From Paraburkholderia bannensis (GTDB taxonomy: Bacteria > Pseudomonadota > Gammaproteobacteria > Burkholderiales > Burkholderiaceae), in assembly GCF_014200455.1 (NCBI RefSeq), contig NZ_JACHBW010000023.1, forward strand, positions 36,138-100,137: a stretch of 64,000 nt of DNA, in the 5' to 3' direction. Both the position numbers and the translations under genes were made by a program. The notes beneath the pieces were generated by a model. That model saw nothing but the letters and a program-made list of their open reading frames with translations. It did not search any database and was not told the origin of the DNA. Positions 16,570-24,650 of the stretch are shown piece after piece (the stretch's first letter is position 1; each line of letters opens with the position of its first letter).

Positions 16570-17409
16570 TTACAACGCTGCCAGGCGGGGCGATGCATGG
16601 CCCCAGCCGATCAGTTCGCGCTTGGTGCGCACGCCGAGCTTCGCGAACGCGCGTTTGACGTACGACTCCGCCGTGGCGGTGCGCACGCCCAGGATCTCGG
16701 CGGCTTCGGGCACGGTTTTGCCCGTGATGAGATGCGCGCAGATCTCGTATTCCCGTTTGGACAGCTTCACGCCATCTGTCGCAATGCGCGCATCGAATTG
16801 CGCGAGCGGGTGCAGGTACGAGGTGGGGTGCGCCACGCGGCGGGCGGCGCTGGTGGAGGCGTGCAGTTCGAGCAGCGGAAACAGGAAGTCGCTCACATGA
16901 CGAAAGCGGTTCATTTCCGCGAGCGAAAACGGCGGCGCGTGCAGCGCGCGTTCGAGTGCGATGGAGTGCTGGGCATGCCGCGTGCCGCGCGCGAGCACGC
17001 ACTCATGGGCGATCAGCGCTTCGTCGAACAGGCGCTGGCGGAATTCGCCGGGCGGTATCGCGCCGATGTCGCGCACCACCAGCATCGTGCCGATCTTGCC
17101 GCGTATGCCCGCAAACAGCGGATCGCTTTCGTAGAAGCGGTCGTAGTAGAGCGTCATCACGTCGGAAATCGTGCCCGAATCCATGCCCACGCCGCCGCTG
17201 CCCACCCACTCACAGCGAAAGCCGTTTGGCATGTTGCTGTCCGCGCGGGAGCGCTCGATATGGACGACGTTCAGCGGCACCACTTCGTTGAGCAGCAGCG
17301 TGAGGCGCGGCACGAAGTCCGGCGTGCCGACGGCTTCGATGACATTGCCGAGCGTTTTGAACGACAGCGGGAAATTCGATTGTTCTTGAGGGGGTACGGG
17401 AATCAGCAT
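16570..17409 (-). CDS. LuxR-type transcriptional regulator
   Basis: A 279-residue regulator from the ATG at 17409, behind AGGGGCG; a further upstream in-frame start at 17457 is weaker. The N-terminal 200 residues look like a ligand-binding or GAF-like region with no recognisable receiver domain. The C-terminal 65 residues are a GerE/LuxR helix-turn-helix: L-S-K-R-E-Y-E-I-C-A-H-L-I-T-G-K-T-V-P-E-A-A-E-I-L-G, then S-Y-V-K-R-A-F-A-K-L-G-V. It lies upstream of the ureohydrolase gene and is divergent from the cupin gene. It is the likely pathway regulator acting on the repeat-rich region between them. Confidence 0.85.
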   Translation of the reverse strand: MLIPVPPQEQSNFPLSFKTLGNVIEAVGTPDFVPRLTLLLNEVVPLNVVHIERSRADSNMPNGFRCEWVGSGGVGMDSGTISDVMTLYYDRFYESDPLFAGIRGKIGTMLVVRDIGAIPPGEFRQRLFDEALIAHECVLARGTRHAQHSIALERALHAPPFSLAEMNRFRHVSDFLFPLLELHASTSAARRVAHPTSYLHPLAQFDARIATDGVKLSKREYEICAHLITGKTVPEAAEILGVRTATAESYVKRAFAKLGVRTKRELIGWGHASPRLAAL

Positions 17410-17509
17410 GGCGCGCCCCTGAATGAAGGCCAGTCGATTATAGCCGAACGGCGGCATGCCCCGTTAGACGGGGTTTTCAGGGGTTTTCTGCGTTTTGGGG
17501 CGTTGCGCG

Positions 17510-17618
17510 TTGGCATCGCCAATGCAGGCGCCAAAAAGCGTCAGATCGAGTCCGCAGGGTCATTAAAAGCGCACGCAAAACGCACGCAAAACGCATCTTG
17601 CCCCCCCCGAGGGGGGGC
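17510..17618. promoter_or_regulatory. Divergent control region with tandem 11-bp repeats and two dyads
   Basis: Between the divergent LuxR (start 17409) and cupin (start 17701) genes lie three structured elements. They are a 13-base dyad TTGGC-ATC-GCCAA (17510-17522), two exact tandem copies of CGCACGCAAAA (17570-17580, 17581-17591) with the start of a third, and a GC-rich dyad GCCCCCCC / GGGGGGGC (17600-17618). An 11-base period puts repeated contacts on one DNA face, as expected for a regulator site. Which protein binds is not visible. Confidence 0.5.
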
Positions 17619-17700
17619 ATACCGGGGCAGCACGACCCGGCAACATTGCCGCACCGATTCAATGAACACGTCGATAACGACATCTGACACAGGAATAACC

Positions 17701-18048
17701 ATGAGCAAGCTGATTCAGGACATCAAGGAACTGGGCGCAGGTCTGGGCGAATTCACCAAGCTGGAATACGGCATGGACGAAGGCGACTGGCGCGCCGCCG
17801 AAGGCACGAACGGCAACTACGTGATCGGCTTTTGGGAAGGCAAGGTCGGCTCGGTCGAGTTTCCGGAAACGGGCGCGGACGAAGCCTGCTGGCTCGTCGA
17901 AGGCAAGGTCGCGCTGACCGACGTGAACGGCGCGCGCAGGGAATTCTCGGCTGGTCAGGGTTATCTGCTGCCGAAGGGCTTCGCCGGCAAGTGGGAAACC
18001 ATCGCCGACGCCAAAAAGTTCTATGTCCTGCTCGAACCGCAACAGTAA
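17701..18048 (+). CDS. Cupin-domain protein (EutQ/DUF861-like)
   Basis: A 115-residue single cupin barrel; AGGAATAACC precedes the ATG. Recognisable parts are N-Y-V-I-G-F-W-E-G-K, the acidic E-A-C-W-L-V-E-G-K-V-A-L-T-D (cupin motif 1 without the usual His pair) and G-Q-G-Y-L-L-P-K-G-F-A-G-K-W-E-T (motif 2). Proteins of this DUF861 type commonly accompany FAD-dependent amine oxidases and may bind a small ligand. No catalytic residues are evident. It is the first gene of the plus-strand unit cupin, FAD oxidoreductase, LysR, permease. Confidence 0.85.
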   Translation: MSKLIQDIKELGAGLGEFTKLEYGMDEGDWRAAEGTNGNYVIGFWEGKVGSVEFPETGADEACWLVEGKVALTDVNGARREFSAGQGYLLPKGFAGKWETIADAKKFYVLLEPQQ

Positions 18049-18147
18049 GCGTAAAAGCAACCATCGCGATTTCCCGTCGCAAGCCGCGCTGCCCGCATCG
18101 GGCGACAGGCGCGGCGTCGTCCCTCCGCTTTATGCAGTGAAGCCATC

Positions 18148-19620
18148 ATGAGCGATAGCGCGCAACTCTACGAAGCCGGCATGGGTGCCTCCGCACCGGC
18201 CGCCAAACGCGAATCAACGCGTAATCCTGCTGCCTTGGGCGTGGAAGAAGCGCTTTCGGGCACCAGGCTTTCTCCCTACTGGCTCGACAATCCGGCGCAA
18301 CCGCCCGCCGAGCCGAAACTCACGCAAGACACCCGCGCCGATCTGCTGATCGTGGGCGGCGGCTTCACGGGCCTGTGGGCCGCCGTGCAAGCCAAGGAAC
18401 AGATGCCCGATCTGGACGTCGTGGTGATCGAAGCAGGCCGTGTGGCGCATGGCGCATCGGGCCGCGCGGGCGGCATCATTTCCACCTCGGTGATGCATGG
18501 TCTGCCCAACGCCGTGCGCGTGTTCCCGAACGATATCGCGCAACTGGAAGAGTTCGGCCATCGCAATCTGGATGGTTTCGAAGAGACGCTCAAGCGCTAC
18601 AACATCGACGCCGATATCGAATGGAACGGCGAGATGACGGTGGCGGTGGACCCGGATCACGTCGAGCATCTGCAGGCCGACTACGAGCTGCACACCGCAT
18701 ACGGACACAACGTGCAACTGCTCGATGCGCAGGCCACGCGCGAGCAACTGGATTCGCCGCTGTTCGCGGGCGCGCTCTGGTCGCGTAACCGCAGCGGCAT
18801 CGTGCATCCGGCGAAGCTCGCCTGGGGCCTCAAGCGCGCGGCGCTTTCGCTGGGCGTGCGGCTCTACGAATACAGCCCGCTGATCGAAGTCAAGGACGAA
18901 GGCGCGACGGTGTTCGTCAAGACGCCCGAAGGCAGCGTGCGTGCGCCGCGCGTGCTGTTCGGCAGCGGCACCGCGAAAGTGGGTATCGCCGATATCAATC
19001 GTCGTGTTTTGCAGGTGCGCGATCACGTGCTCGCCACCGAGCCGCTCACTGAAGAGCAACTTGCGCGTATTGGCTGGAAGAACCGCCAGGGCATTTATGA
19101 CACCCGCACGCAGCTCAATTATTTCCGCCTGACGAAAAACAACAACATCATCTTCGGCGGTCTGGTGAGCTATCACTTCGACGGCGATCCGAATCCGCCG
19201 CAGGATGAAAAGCGCGAAACCTATTACCGTCTCGCGCAGGCTTTCTACAACACCTTTCCGCAACTGGCGGACGTGCGTTTCTCGCATGCGTGGGGCGGCC
19301 CGATCGATTACTGCTCGCGCGGCTCGGTGTTCGCGAAACGCTATCTCGGCGACAAGGCCGTGTTCGTCGCGGGCTATACGGGCTTTGGCGTGGCGGCAAG
19401 CCGCTTCGGCGCGTTCATGGGCCTGAATCTGCTGTTCGATCGCGACAGCCCCGAACGCGAACTCGATATCGCCAAACTCAGCCCGACCTATATTCCGCCC
19501 GAACCGGTGCGCTGGCTCGCGGCCAAGGTGACCTTCCACGCCTTCGACGGGGCGGACGCCGAAGGCGGCTGGAAGCGGGCGTGGATCAAGGGCATCAAGG
19601 CCCTCGGTTTCCCGATGTGA
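18148..19620 (+). CDS. FAD-dependent amine oxidase (DAO family, PuuB-like)
   Basis: A 490-residue flavoprotein. A Rossmann dinucleotide loop, L-I-V-G-G-G-F-T-G-L-W-A-A, sits at about residues 67-79, followed by the acidic strand V-V-I-E-A and G-A-S-G-R-A-G-G, which binds FAD. The C-terminal region has F-V-A-G-Y-T-G-F-G-V-A-A-S, the second FAD contact of D-amino-acid-oxidase-like enzymes. The layout is that of gamma-glutamylputrescine oxidase and related secondary-amine oxidases. The exact amine is not readable. The neighbours (cupin, LysR, NCS1 permease, aldehyde dehydrogenase, ureohydrolase) suggest oxidation of an imported amino or guanidino compound to an aldehyde. Confidence 0.85.
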   Translation: MSDSAQLYEAGMGASAPAAKRESTRNPAALGVEEALSGTRLSPYWLDNPAQPPAEPKLTQDTRADLLIVGGGFTGLWAAVQAKEQMPDLDVVVIEAGRVAHGASGRAGGIISTSVMHGLPNAVRVFPNDIAQLEEFGHRNLDGFEETLKRYNIDADIEWNGEMTVAVDPDHVEHLQADYELHTAYGHNVQLLDAQATREQLDSPLFAGALWSRNRSGIVHPAKLAWGLKRAALSLGVRLYEYSPLIEVKDEGATVFVKTPEGSVRAPRVLFGSGTAKVGIADINRRVLQVRDHVLATEPLTEEQLARIGWKNRQGIYDTRTQLNYFRLTKNNNIIFGGLVSYHFDGDPNPPQDEKRETYYRLAQAFYNTFPQLADVRFSHAWGGPIDYCSRGSVFAKRYLGDKAVFVAGYTGFGVAASRFGAFMGLNLLFDRDSPERELDIAKLSPTYIPPEPVRWLAAKVTFHAFDGADAEGGWKRAWIKGIKALGFPM

Positions 19621-19679
19621 TGTAAGCGCAGGGCGGCGTCTCGCATCGGCCAGACGCCGCCGCAGTCAGAAGAAGCGGC

Positions 19680-20609
19680 ATGTTCTCCAATACCTCCGAT
19701 CTCGACCTGCGCCTCGTGCGGGTCTTCCTCGCCGTGGTGGACGCGCGCGGCATCACCGCCGCCGAAGCGACGCTCGGCGTGCGCCAGTCGACCATCAGCT
19801 CACAGCTTTCCGCACTGGAAGCGCGTGTTGGCTTTACGCTTTGCGAGCGCGGGCGCGGTGGCTTTCGCCTCACCTCGAAGGGCGAGCGCTTTGTCAGCTC
19901 GGCGCGCGCGCTGGTGGCCGCGACTTCGCAGTTCGTCGCTCAGGTGCGCGATATCGACCGCAAACTCGTGGGCACGCTTTCGATAGGCCTGATCGGACAG
20001 GCTTCGCATGTGGAAAACGCGCGCCTGGCAGAAGCGATCGGCGCGTTTCGCAAGCGCGACCAGGCGGTGCGTTTCGCCATGCGCGTGGCGCCGCCGCAGG
20101 AACTGGAGGAAAGCCTCGTGAACCAGCAGCTCGATCTGGCCATCGGCTATTTCTGGCATCGCGTGGCGGGACTGTCGTACACGGAGCTGTTCAGCGAGCG
20201 CCAGGTGATCTGCTGCGGACGCGGTCATCCGCTCTTTCACGAAGGGCCGCACGTGACGCTGGACGATCTGCGCGCGCATGACTGGATCTGGCGCAGCTAT
20301 CCCGTGCCAGAGGAACTGGCGAGTATCGGCGAGCGCCAGGTCACGGCGATCGCGGACAGCATCGACGCGGCCACCGTGCTGATTCTGTCCGGCAGCCATA
20401 TCGGCTATTTACCCGAACATCACGCACAGCCGTTCGAACAACGCGGATTGATTCGCGTGCTGGGACGCACGGCTTTTGGCTTCGACGTGCCGCTGCATCT
20501 GGCCACCAAACGCGGTGCGGGCGATAAGCCGATCGTGCGCGCCTTCTGCGAAGACCTGCTCAACGTATATGGCGCGCAAGGCGTGGAAGAAGAGCGTGCC
20601 TGCGCCTGA
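19680..20609 (+). CDS. LysR-type transcriptional regulator
   Basis: A 309-residue LTTR. The N-terminal helix-turn-helix is clear (L-R-L-V-R-V-F-L-A-V-V-D, then V-R-Q-S-T-I-S-S-Q-L-S-A-L-E), followed by the linker and a periplasmic-binding-like effector domain (G-T-L-S-I-G-L-I-G-Q, D-L-A-I-G-Y, I-L-S-G-S-H-I-G-Y-L-P). The start ATG follows GAAGCGGC. It lies on the same strand between the FAD oxidase and the permease gene, 59 bases from the former. It probably responds to the compound handled by these genes. Confidence 0.9.
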   Translation: MFSNTSDLDLRLVRVFLAVVDARGITAAEATLGVRQSTISSQLSALEARVGFTLCERGRGGFRLTSKGERFVSSARALVAATSQFVAQVRDIDRKLVGTLSIGLIGQASHVENARLAEAIGAFRKRDQAVRFAMRVAPPQELEESLVNQQLDLAIGYFWHRVAGLSYTELFSERQVICCGRGHPLFHEGPHVTLDDLRAHDWIWRSYPVPEELASIGERQVTAIADSIDAATVLILSGSHIGYLPEHHAQPFEQRGLIRVLGRTAFGFDVPLHLATKRGAGDKPIVRAFCEDLLNVYGAQGVEEERACA

Positions 20610-20853
20610 GAGACATAAAAGAACATCAGATAAAAATAACCGATGTAGATGCGCGCGCAACGAAAAAAACAAAGCAAACAAACATTGGCCGCGCATGAAG
20701 TGAACGTTTGAAATACGCAATATGGCGCGCATTCGAGTGCTTTAGAGTGACCGCCAGAGTTGAGAACAGTGCGCGGCTCCGACCGCGTGACGGGATAACG
20801 GCAAGGCGCAGTACAAACGCAGGCCACGCCCAAGCCCCAAGGAGTGAGACACC

Positions 20854-22449
20854 ATGGCAGACAACACCAGCATCACCCAGATCGAAACCTTCGGTTTCGA
20901 ACGCATCCCCGACAAGTCGCGTTATGCGCGGCCCATCGATCTTTTCCGGCTGCTGTTCGGCGGCTGCAATACCTTTTCGACTTCCGTGCTGGGCGCGTTC
21001 CCGGTGCTGGTCGGCCTGTCGTTCGAGGCGAGTCTGTGGTCGATCGTGATCGGCGTGCTCGCCGGCACCTTCATCCTTGCGCCGATGAGCTCGTTCGGGC
21101 CGCGCAACGGCACGAGCGACCCGGTTTCGTCGGGCGCGCACTTCGGCATTCATGGCCGGATCGTCGGTTCGTTCCTCGCGCTGCTGACTTCCATCGCCTT
21201 CTTCTCGCTCGCGGTGTGGAGCTCGGGCGACGCGCTGGTGGGCGGCGCGCACAACATGATCGGCATGCCGCAAAACGGTTGGACGCTGGGCTCGGCATAC
21301 ATGGTATTCGCCGTGCTGGTGCTGGTCGTGTGCATCTATGGCTTCCGTTTCATGCTGTGGGTGAACAAGATCGCCGTGTGGGCTGCGAGCCTGATGTTCG
21401 TGGTCGGCGCGTTTGCGTTCAAGGGCGCCTTCGATATTCATTACGCCGGCACCTTGCACCACGGTAGTGCGGGTTTCTGGGCCGCGTTTATCGGCGCGAC
21501 GCTGGTGGCGCTGAGCAACCCGGTGTCCTTCGCATCGACGCTGGGCGACTGGGCGCGCTACATTCCGCGGACCACGCCGCGCTATCGCGTCATGGGGGCG
21601 GTGTACGCCGCGCAGATCGCCACCTTCGTGCCGTTCTTCTTCGGTCTCGCGACGGCGACCATCATCGCCACGCACGCACCGGGCTTCATCGCCTCGAACG
21701 ACTATGTGGGCGGATTGCTGGCGGTATCGCCGCGCTGGTTCCTGCTGCCGATGTGCCTGATCGCGATCATCGGCGGGATGTCGACGGGCACGACTGCGCT
21801 GTATGGCACGGGCCTCGATATGTCGAGCATGTTCCCCAGGTACCTCAACCGCGTGGGCGCCACGCTGCTGATCGGTACGCTGGCGATTGCCTTCATCTTT
21901 ATCGGCCGCTTCGCGTTCAATCTCGTGGAGAGCGTGTCGACGTTCTCGACGTTGATCTGCACGTTCAGCTGCCCGTGGATGGCGATCATGGTGATCGGCT
22001 ATATGCAGCGCCGTGGCTTCTATCTCGCCGATGATCTCCAGGTCTTCAATCGCGGCGGCCGCGGTGGCCACTACTGGTTCACGCATGGCTGGAACCTGCG
22101 CGCGATGGGCGCATGGCTGCCCGCTGCGTTTCTCGGCCTGTCCTTCGTGAACTTGCCGGGCCAGTTCGTCGGGCCGCTGGGCAACCTCGCGGGCGGCTGC
22201 GATCTGAGCGTGCCGGTGTCGTTCATCGTAGGCGGCGCGCTGTACCTGGCGCTGCTGTGGCTGGCTCCGGAACCGGACGGCGTGTACGGTCCGCAAGGGC
22301 GACGCTTCGTGCGCGGCGGCCAGGCGGCGGCTGCGGCGACGCCTGCGCCGGTGACGGCCCGGGCTGCGGCGAAACCGGCCCGCAAGCGTGACGAGCAGGA
22401 AACGGCAGGCATGCGCTCGGTGCAAGGCGTGCGCGAGTACGCTGAATAA
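20854..22449 (+). CDS. NCS1-family cytosine/purine-type permease
   Basis: A 531-residue membrane protein with about 12 hydrophobic segments. The N-terminus, G-F-E-R-I-P-D-K-S-R-Y, and the pattern F-G-P-R-N-G-T-S-D-P-V-S with L-G-D-W-A-R-Y-I-P later are typical of the nucleobase:cation symporter-1 family (CodB, PucI, Mhp1). The last 60 residues are a long Ala/Arg-rich cytoplasmic tail. NCS1 proteins import cytosine, allantoin, hydantoins or related nitrogen compounds with a cation. Here it stands beside amine-catabolic genes, so its substrate may be a guanidino or amino compound. That would be new for the family and is inference only. A strong terminator follows. Confidence 0.88.
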   Translation: MADNTSITQIETFGFERIPDKSRYARPIDLFRLLFGGCNTFSTSVLGAFPVLVGLSFEASLWSIVIGVLAGTFILAPMSSFGPRNGTSDPVSSGAHFGIHGRIVGSFLALLTSIAFFSLAVWSSGDALVGGAHNMIGMPQNGWTLGSAYMVFAVLVLVVCIYGFRFMLWVNKIAVWAASLMFVVGAFAFKGAFDIHYAGTLHHGSAGFWAAFIGATLVALSNPVSFASTLGDWARYIPRTTPRYRVMGAVYAAQIATFVPFFFGLATATIIATHAPGFIASNDYVGGLLAVSPRWFLLPMCLIAIIGGMSTGTTALYGTGLDMSSMFPRYLNRVGATLLIGTLAIAFIFIGRFAFNLVESVSTFSTLICTFSCPWMAIMVIGYMQRRGFYLADDLQVFNRGGRGGHYWFTHGWNLRAMGAWLPAAFLGLSFVNLPGQFVGPLGNLAGGCDLSVPVSFIVGGALYLALLWLAPEPDGVYGPQGRRFVRGGQAAAAATPAPVTARAAAKPARKRDEQETAGMRSVQGVREYAE

Positions 22450-22481
22450 CCCCGATAAGCGGCTTTGCAGGCGAAGAAATG

Positions 22482-22513
22482 AACGGCCGACGCGCGTAGC
22501 GTCGGCCGTTTTT
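22482..22513 (+). terminator. Rho-independent terminator after the NCS1 permease gene
   Basis: A perfect 12-base stem, AACGGCCGACGC / GCGTCGGCCGTT, with a 5-base loop is followed by T residues. It lies 32 bases after the permease stop and should end the cupin-to-permease transcript. Confidence 0.85.
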
Positions 22514-22927
22514 GCTTTGCCAACGCTTTCCGGCGCTTTTCTGGCGATTGCGCCCTTTCTCCGTACGAGCGGCAAGCCGCGTCTTGCGCTCGGAAAAGCG
22601 CTCCGAACCGCCCGATTTACCCGAAAAACCATTGAAACGGTTCGGGAAAAGCCTGAAAGGCCTTAAAATCTCCCGTCCCGTGCAGGATCGCTGTGCTGAT
22701 CCCGGCCTTTTTTGCCGTCCGCCAGGACGCGAAAGACCGGACGGGGACGCATCGATGCGGCTGCCGGAACCGCCGGACGTGGCGCGAGACGCGGTCGCAG
22801 CGCCGGAGGGCAGGGCGCGATCGGCTAAACTGTAGGGCTTGCGCGACCGGATTCAACCGCGCCACCACTTTCAAACCCGTTGCGGCACTAGCGGCGGCGG
22901 GTCAATGCATAGACTGGATGAACAACC
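22514..22927. other. argG upstream region
   Basis: About 410 bases between the terminator and argG hold no convincing gene. The argG promoter should lie here; TTAAAATC near 22664 is a possible -10 element but no good -35 is placed 17 bases before it. No riboswitch or leader-peptide pattern was recognised. Confidence 0.4.
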
Positions 22928-24262
22928 ATGAGCACGATTCTCGAATCTCTTCCGACCGGCCAGAAAGTCGGCATCGCGTTTTCCGGCGGCCTTGACACCA
23001 GCGCCGCGCTGGTCTGGATGCGCAAGAAGGGCGCCGTGCCCTACGCTTACACCGCCAACCTCGGCCAGCCCGACGAAGAAGATTACGATGCGATCCCGCG
23101 CCGCGCGACCGAATACGGCGCAGAAGGCGCGCGCCTGATCGACTGCCGCGCGCAGCTCGTCGCCGAAGGCATCGCTGCGCTGCAAAGCGGCGCGTTCCAC
23201 GTCTCGACCGCCGGCGTCACGTACTTCAACACCACGCCGCTGGGCCGCGCCGTGACCGGCACGATGCTCGTCGCCGCGATGAAGGACGACGGCGTGAACA
23301 TCTGGGGCGATGGTTCGACCTACAAGGGCAACGACATCGAGCGTTTCTATCGCTATGGCCTGCTCGTCAATCCGGATCTGAAGATCTACAAGCCGTGGCT
23401 CGACCAGACCTTCATCGACGAACTCGGCGGCCGTGCCGAAATGTCGGAGTTCATGAACCAGCAAGGCTTCGCGTACAAGATGTCGGCTGAAAAGGCCTAC
23501 TCGACGGACTCGAACCTGCTGGGTGCGACCCACGAAGCCAAGGATCTGGAGAGCCTGGAATCGGGCATCAAGATCGTCAACCCGATCATGGGCGTGGCGT
23601 TCTGGCGCGACGACGTCAAGGTCGATCGCGAAGAAGTGACGATCCGCTTCGAAGAAGGCCAGCCGGTCGCGCTCAACGGCAAGACCTTCCCGAACGCCGT
23701 GGAACTGCTGCTCGAAGCGAACCGCATTGGCGGTCGTCACGGTCTGGGCATGAGCGACCAGATCGAAAACCGCATCATCGAAGCGAAGAGCCGCGGCATC
23801 TACGAAGCTCCGGGTCTGGCGCTGCTGTACATCGCTTACGAGCGTCTCGTGACCGGCATCCATAACGAAGACACCATCGAGCAATACCGTGAAAACGGCC
23901 GCCGTCTGGGCCGTCTGCTGTATCAAGGCCGCTGGTTCGACCCGCAGGCCATCATGCTGCGCGAATCGGCGCAACGCTGGGTCGCGCGCGCGATCACGGG
24001 CGAAGTGACGATCGAACTGCGCCGCGGCAACGACTACTCGCTGCTGAGCACGAAGTCGCCGAACCTGACGTACCAGCCGGAACGTCTGTCGATGGAGAAG
24101 GTGGCATCGACGTTCTCGCCGCGCGACCGTATCGGTCAGCTGACGATGCGTAACCTGGACATCACGGATACGCGCGACAAGCTGCGCGTGTACTCGCAGG
24201 TCGGTCTGCTGAAGGGCGGCGATAATTCGGCGCTGCCGCTGCTGAAGACGGATAAGGAATAA
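22928..24262 (+). CDS. argG: Argininosuccinate synthase
   Basis: A 444-residue enzyme of the longer, E. coli-like ArgG type. The ATP-binding loop S-G-G-L-D-T-S lies at residues 19-25. Other family marks are L-G-Q-P-D-E-E-D-Y, S-T-A-G-V-T-Y-F-N-T-T-P, I-W-G-D-G-S-T-Y-K-G-N-D and Y-S-T-D-S-N-L-L-G. It joins citrulline and aspartate with ATP in arginine synthesis, in the cytoplasm. It is monocistronic: a terminator precedes and follows it. Codon use is strongly biased to the GC-rich set, as expected of a well-expressed housekeeping gene. Confidence 0.97.
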   Translation: MSTILESLPTGQKVGIAFSGGLDTSAALVWMRKKGAVPYAYTANLGQPDEEDYDAIPRRATEYGAEGARLIDCRAQLVAEGIAALQSGAFHVSTAGVTYFNTTPLGRAVTGTMLVAAMKDDGVNIWGDGSTYKGNDIERFYRYGLLVNPDLKIYKPWLDQTFIDELGGRAEMSEFMNQQGFAYKMSAEKAYSTDSNLLGATHEAKDLESLESGIKIVNPIMGVAFWRDDVKVDREEVTIRFEEGQPVALNGKTFPNAVELLLEANRIGGRHGLGMSDQIENRIIEAKSRGIYEAPGLALLYIAYERLVTGIHNEDTIEQYRENGRRLGRLLYQGRWFDPQAIMLRESAQRWVARAITGEVTIELRRGNDYSLLSTKSPNLTYQPERLSMEKVASTFSPRDRIGQLTMRNLDITDTRDKLRVYSQVGLLKGGDNSALPLLKTDKE

Positions 24263-24293
24263 GGTTTCGGTCTTTAGCTGCTTTTAGTTTGAA

Positions 24294-24335
24294 GAGCCCG
24301 CTTCGGTTTTTGCCGGAGCGGGCTTTTTGTTTTTT
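24294..24335 (+). terminator. Rho-independent terminator after argG
   Basis: The stem AGCCCGCTTCGG / CCGGAGCGGGCT (one G-T pair) with a 6-base loop is followed by T5-G-T7. It lies 31 bases after the argG stop. Confidence 0.88.
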
Positions 24336-24650
24336 TGGCGTACTTTGGTTTGTTGAATGGCGCACTAGAATATCGATTATTGAGCTGGCGTTGTCATCGC
24401 TTTAAATTGCCAATTGTTCATGCAAATTGCATGTTTGCTTAGTGGTTTCAAGATGATTGCACAAAAAATGGTCATATTTTCCGGTTCGACGCCCCCATCT
24501 AAAAGCCCGGTATTATTTACTTTTTAATGGGTATGTCCCGGCTGTTATCGCCAATACTCGATTTAATTCTTACTCTAAAAATCTCGCCGGCGTTGCCCTG
24601 ATCGGTTTCATCAGATATTCTTCCTCGCATTAATAAGAAGGAGCAGCGGT
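24336..24650 (+). promoter_or_regulatory. AT-rich upstream region of the first vgrG, with a 15-bp dyad
   Basis: This 315-base stretch is distinctly AT-rich against its GC-rich flanks. It contains the dyad CATGCAA-A-TTGCATG (24419-24433), a candidate operator. The vgrG ribosome-binding site AAGAAGGAG ends close to the GTG start at 24651. Clear -35/-10 or sigma-54 elements were not identified. The composition shift is common at horizontally exchanged vgrG modules. Confidence 0.4.

Noticed and set aside
17570..17595. CRISPR-like repeat
   Set aside because: The 11-base units are directly tandem without spacers and only two are complete.
16492..17700. Long plus-strand open frame ahead of the cupin gene
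   Set aside because: It is antisense to the LuxR gene; the cupin itself starts at the ATG at 17701, behind AGGAATAACC.
18214..19539. 441-codon minus-strand open frame opposite the FAD oxidase gene
   Set aside because: His/Arg/Ala-rich antisense shadow without domain features.
20626..22632. 668-codon minus-strand open frame
   Set aside because: Arg/His/Ala-rich shadow of the NCS1 permease gene on the GC-rich opposite strand; no motif or ribosome-binding site.
22871..23974. 367-codon minus-strand open frame opposite argG
   Set aside because: Shadow frame of the argG coding sequence; composition typical of antisense GC-rich codons.
24500..24650. Sigma-54 promoter for the first vgrG
   Set aside because: No TGGC-N-TGC pair with correct spacing was found in the AT-rich upstream region.
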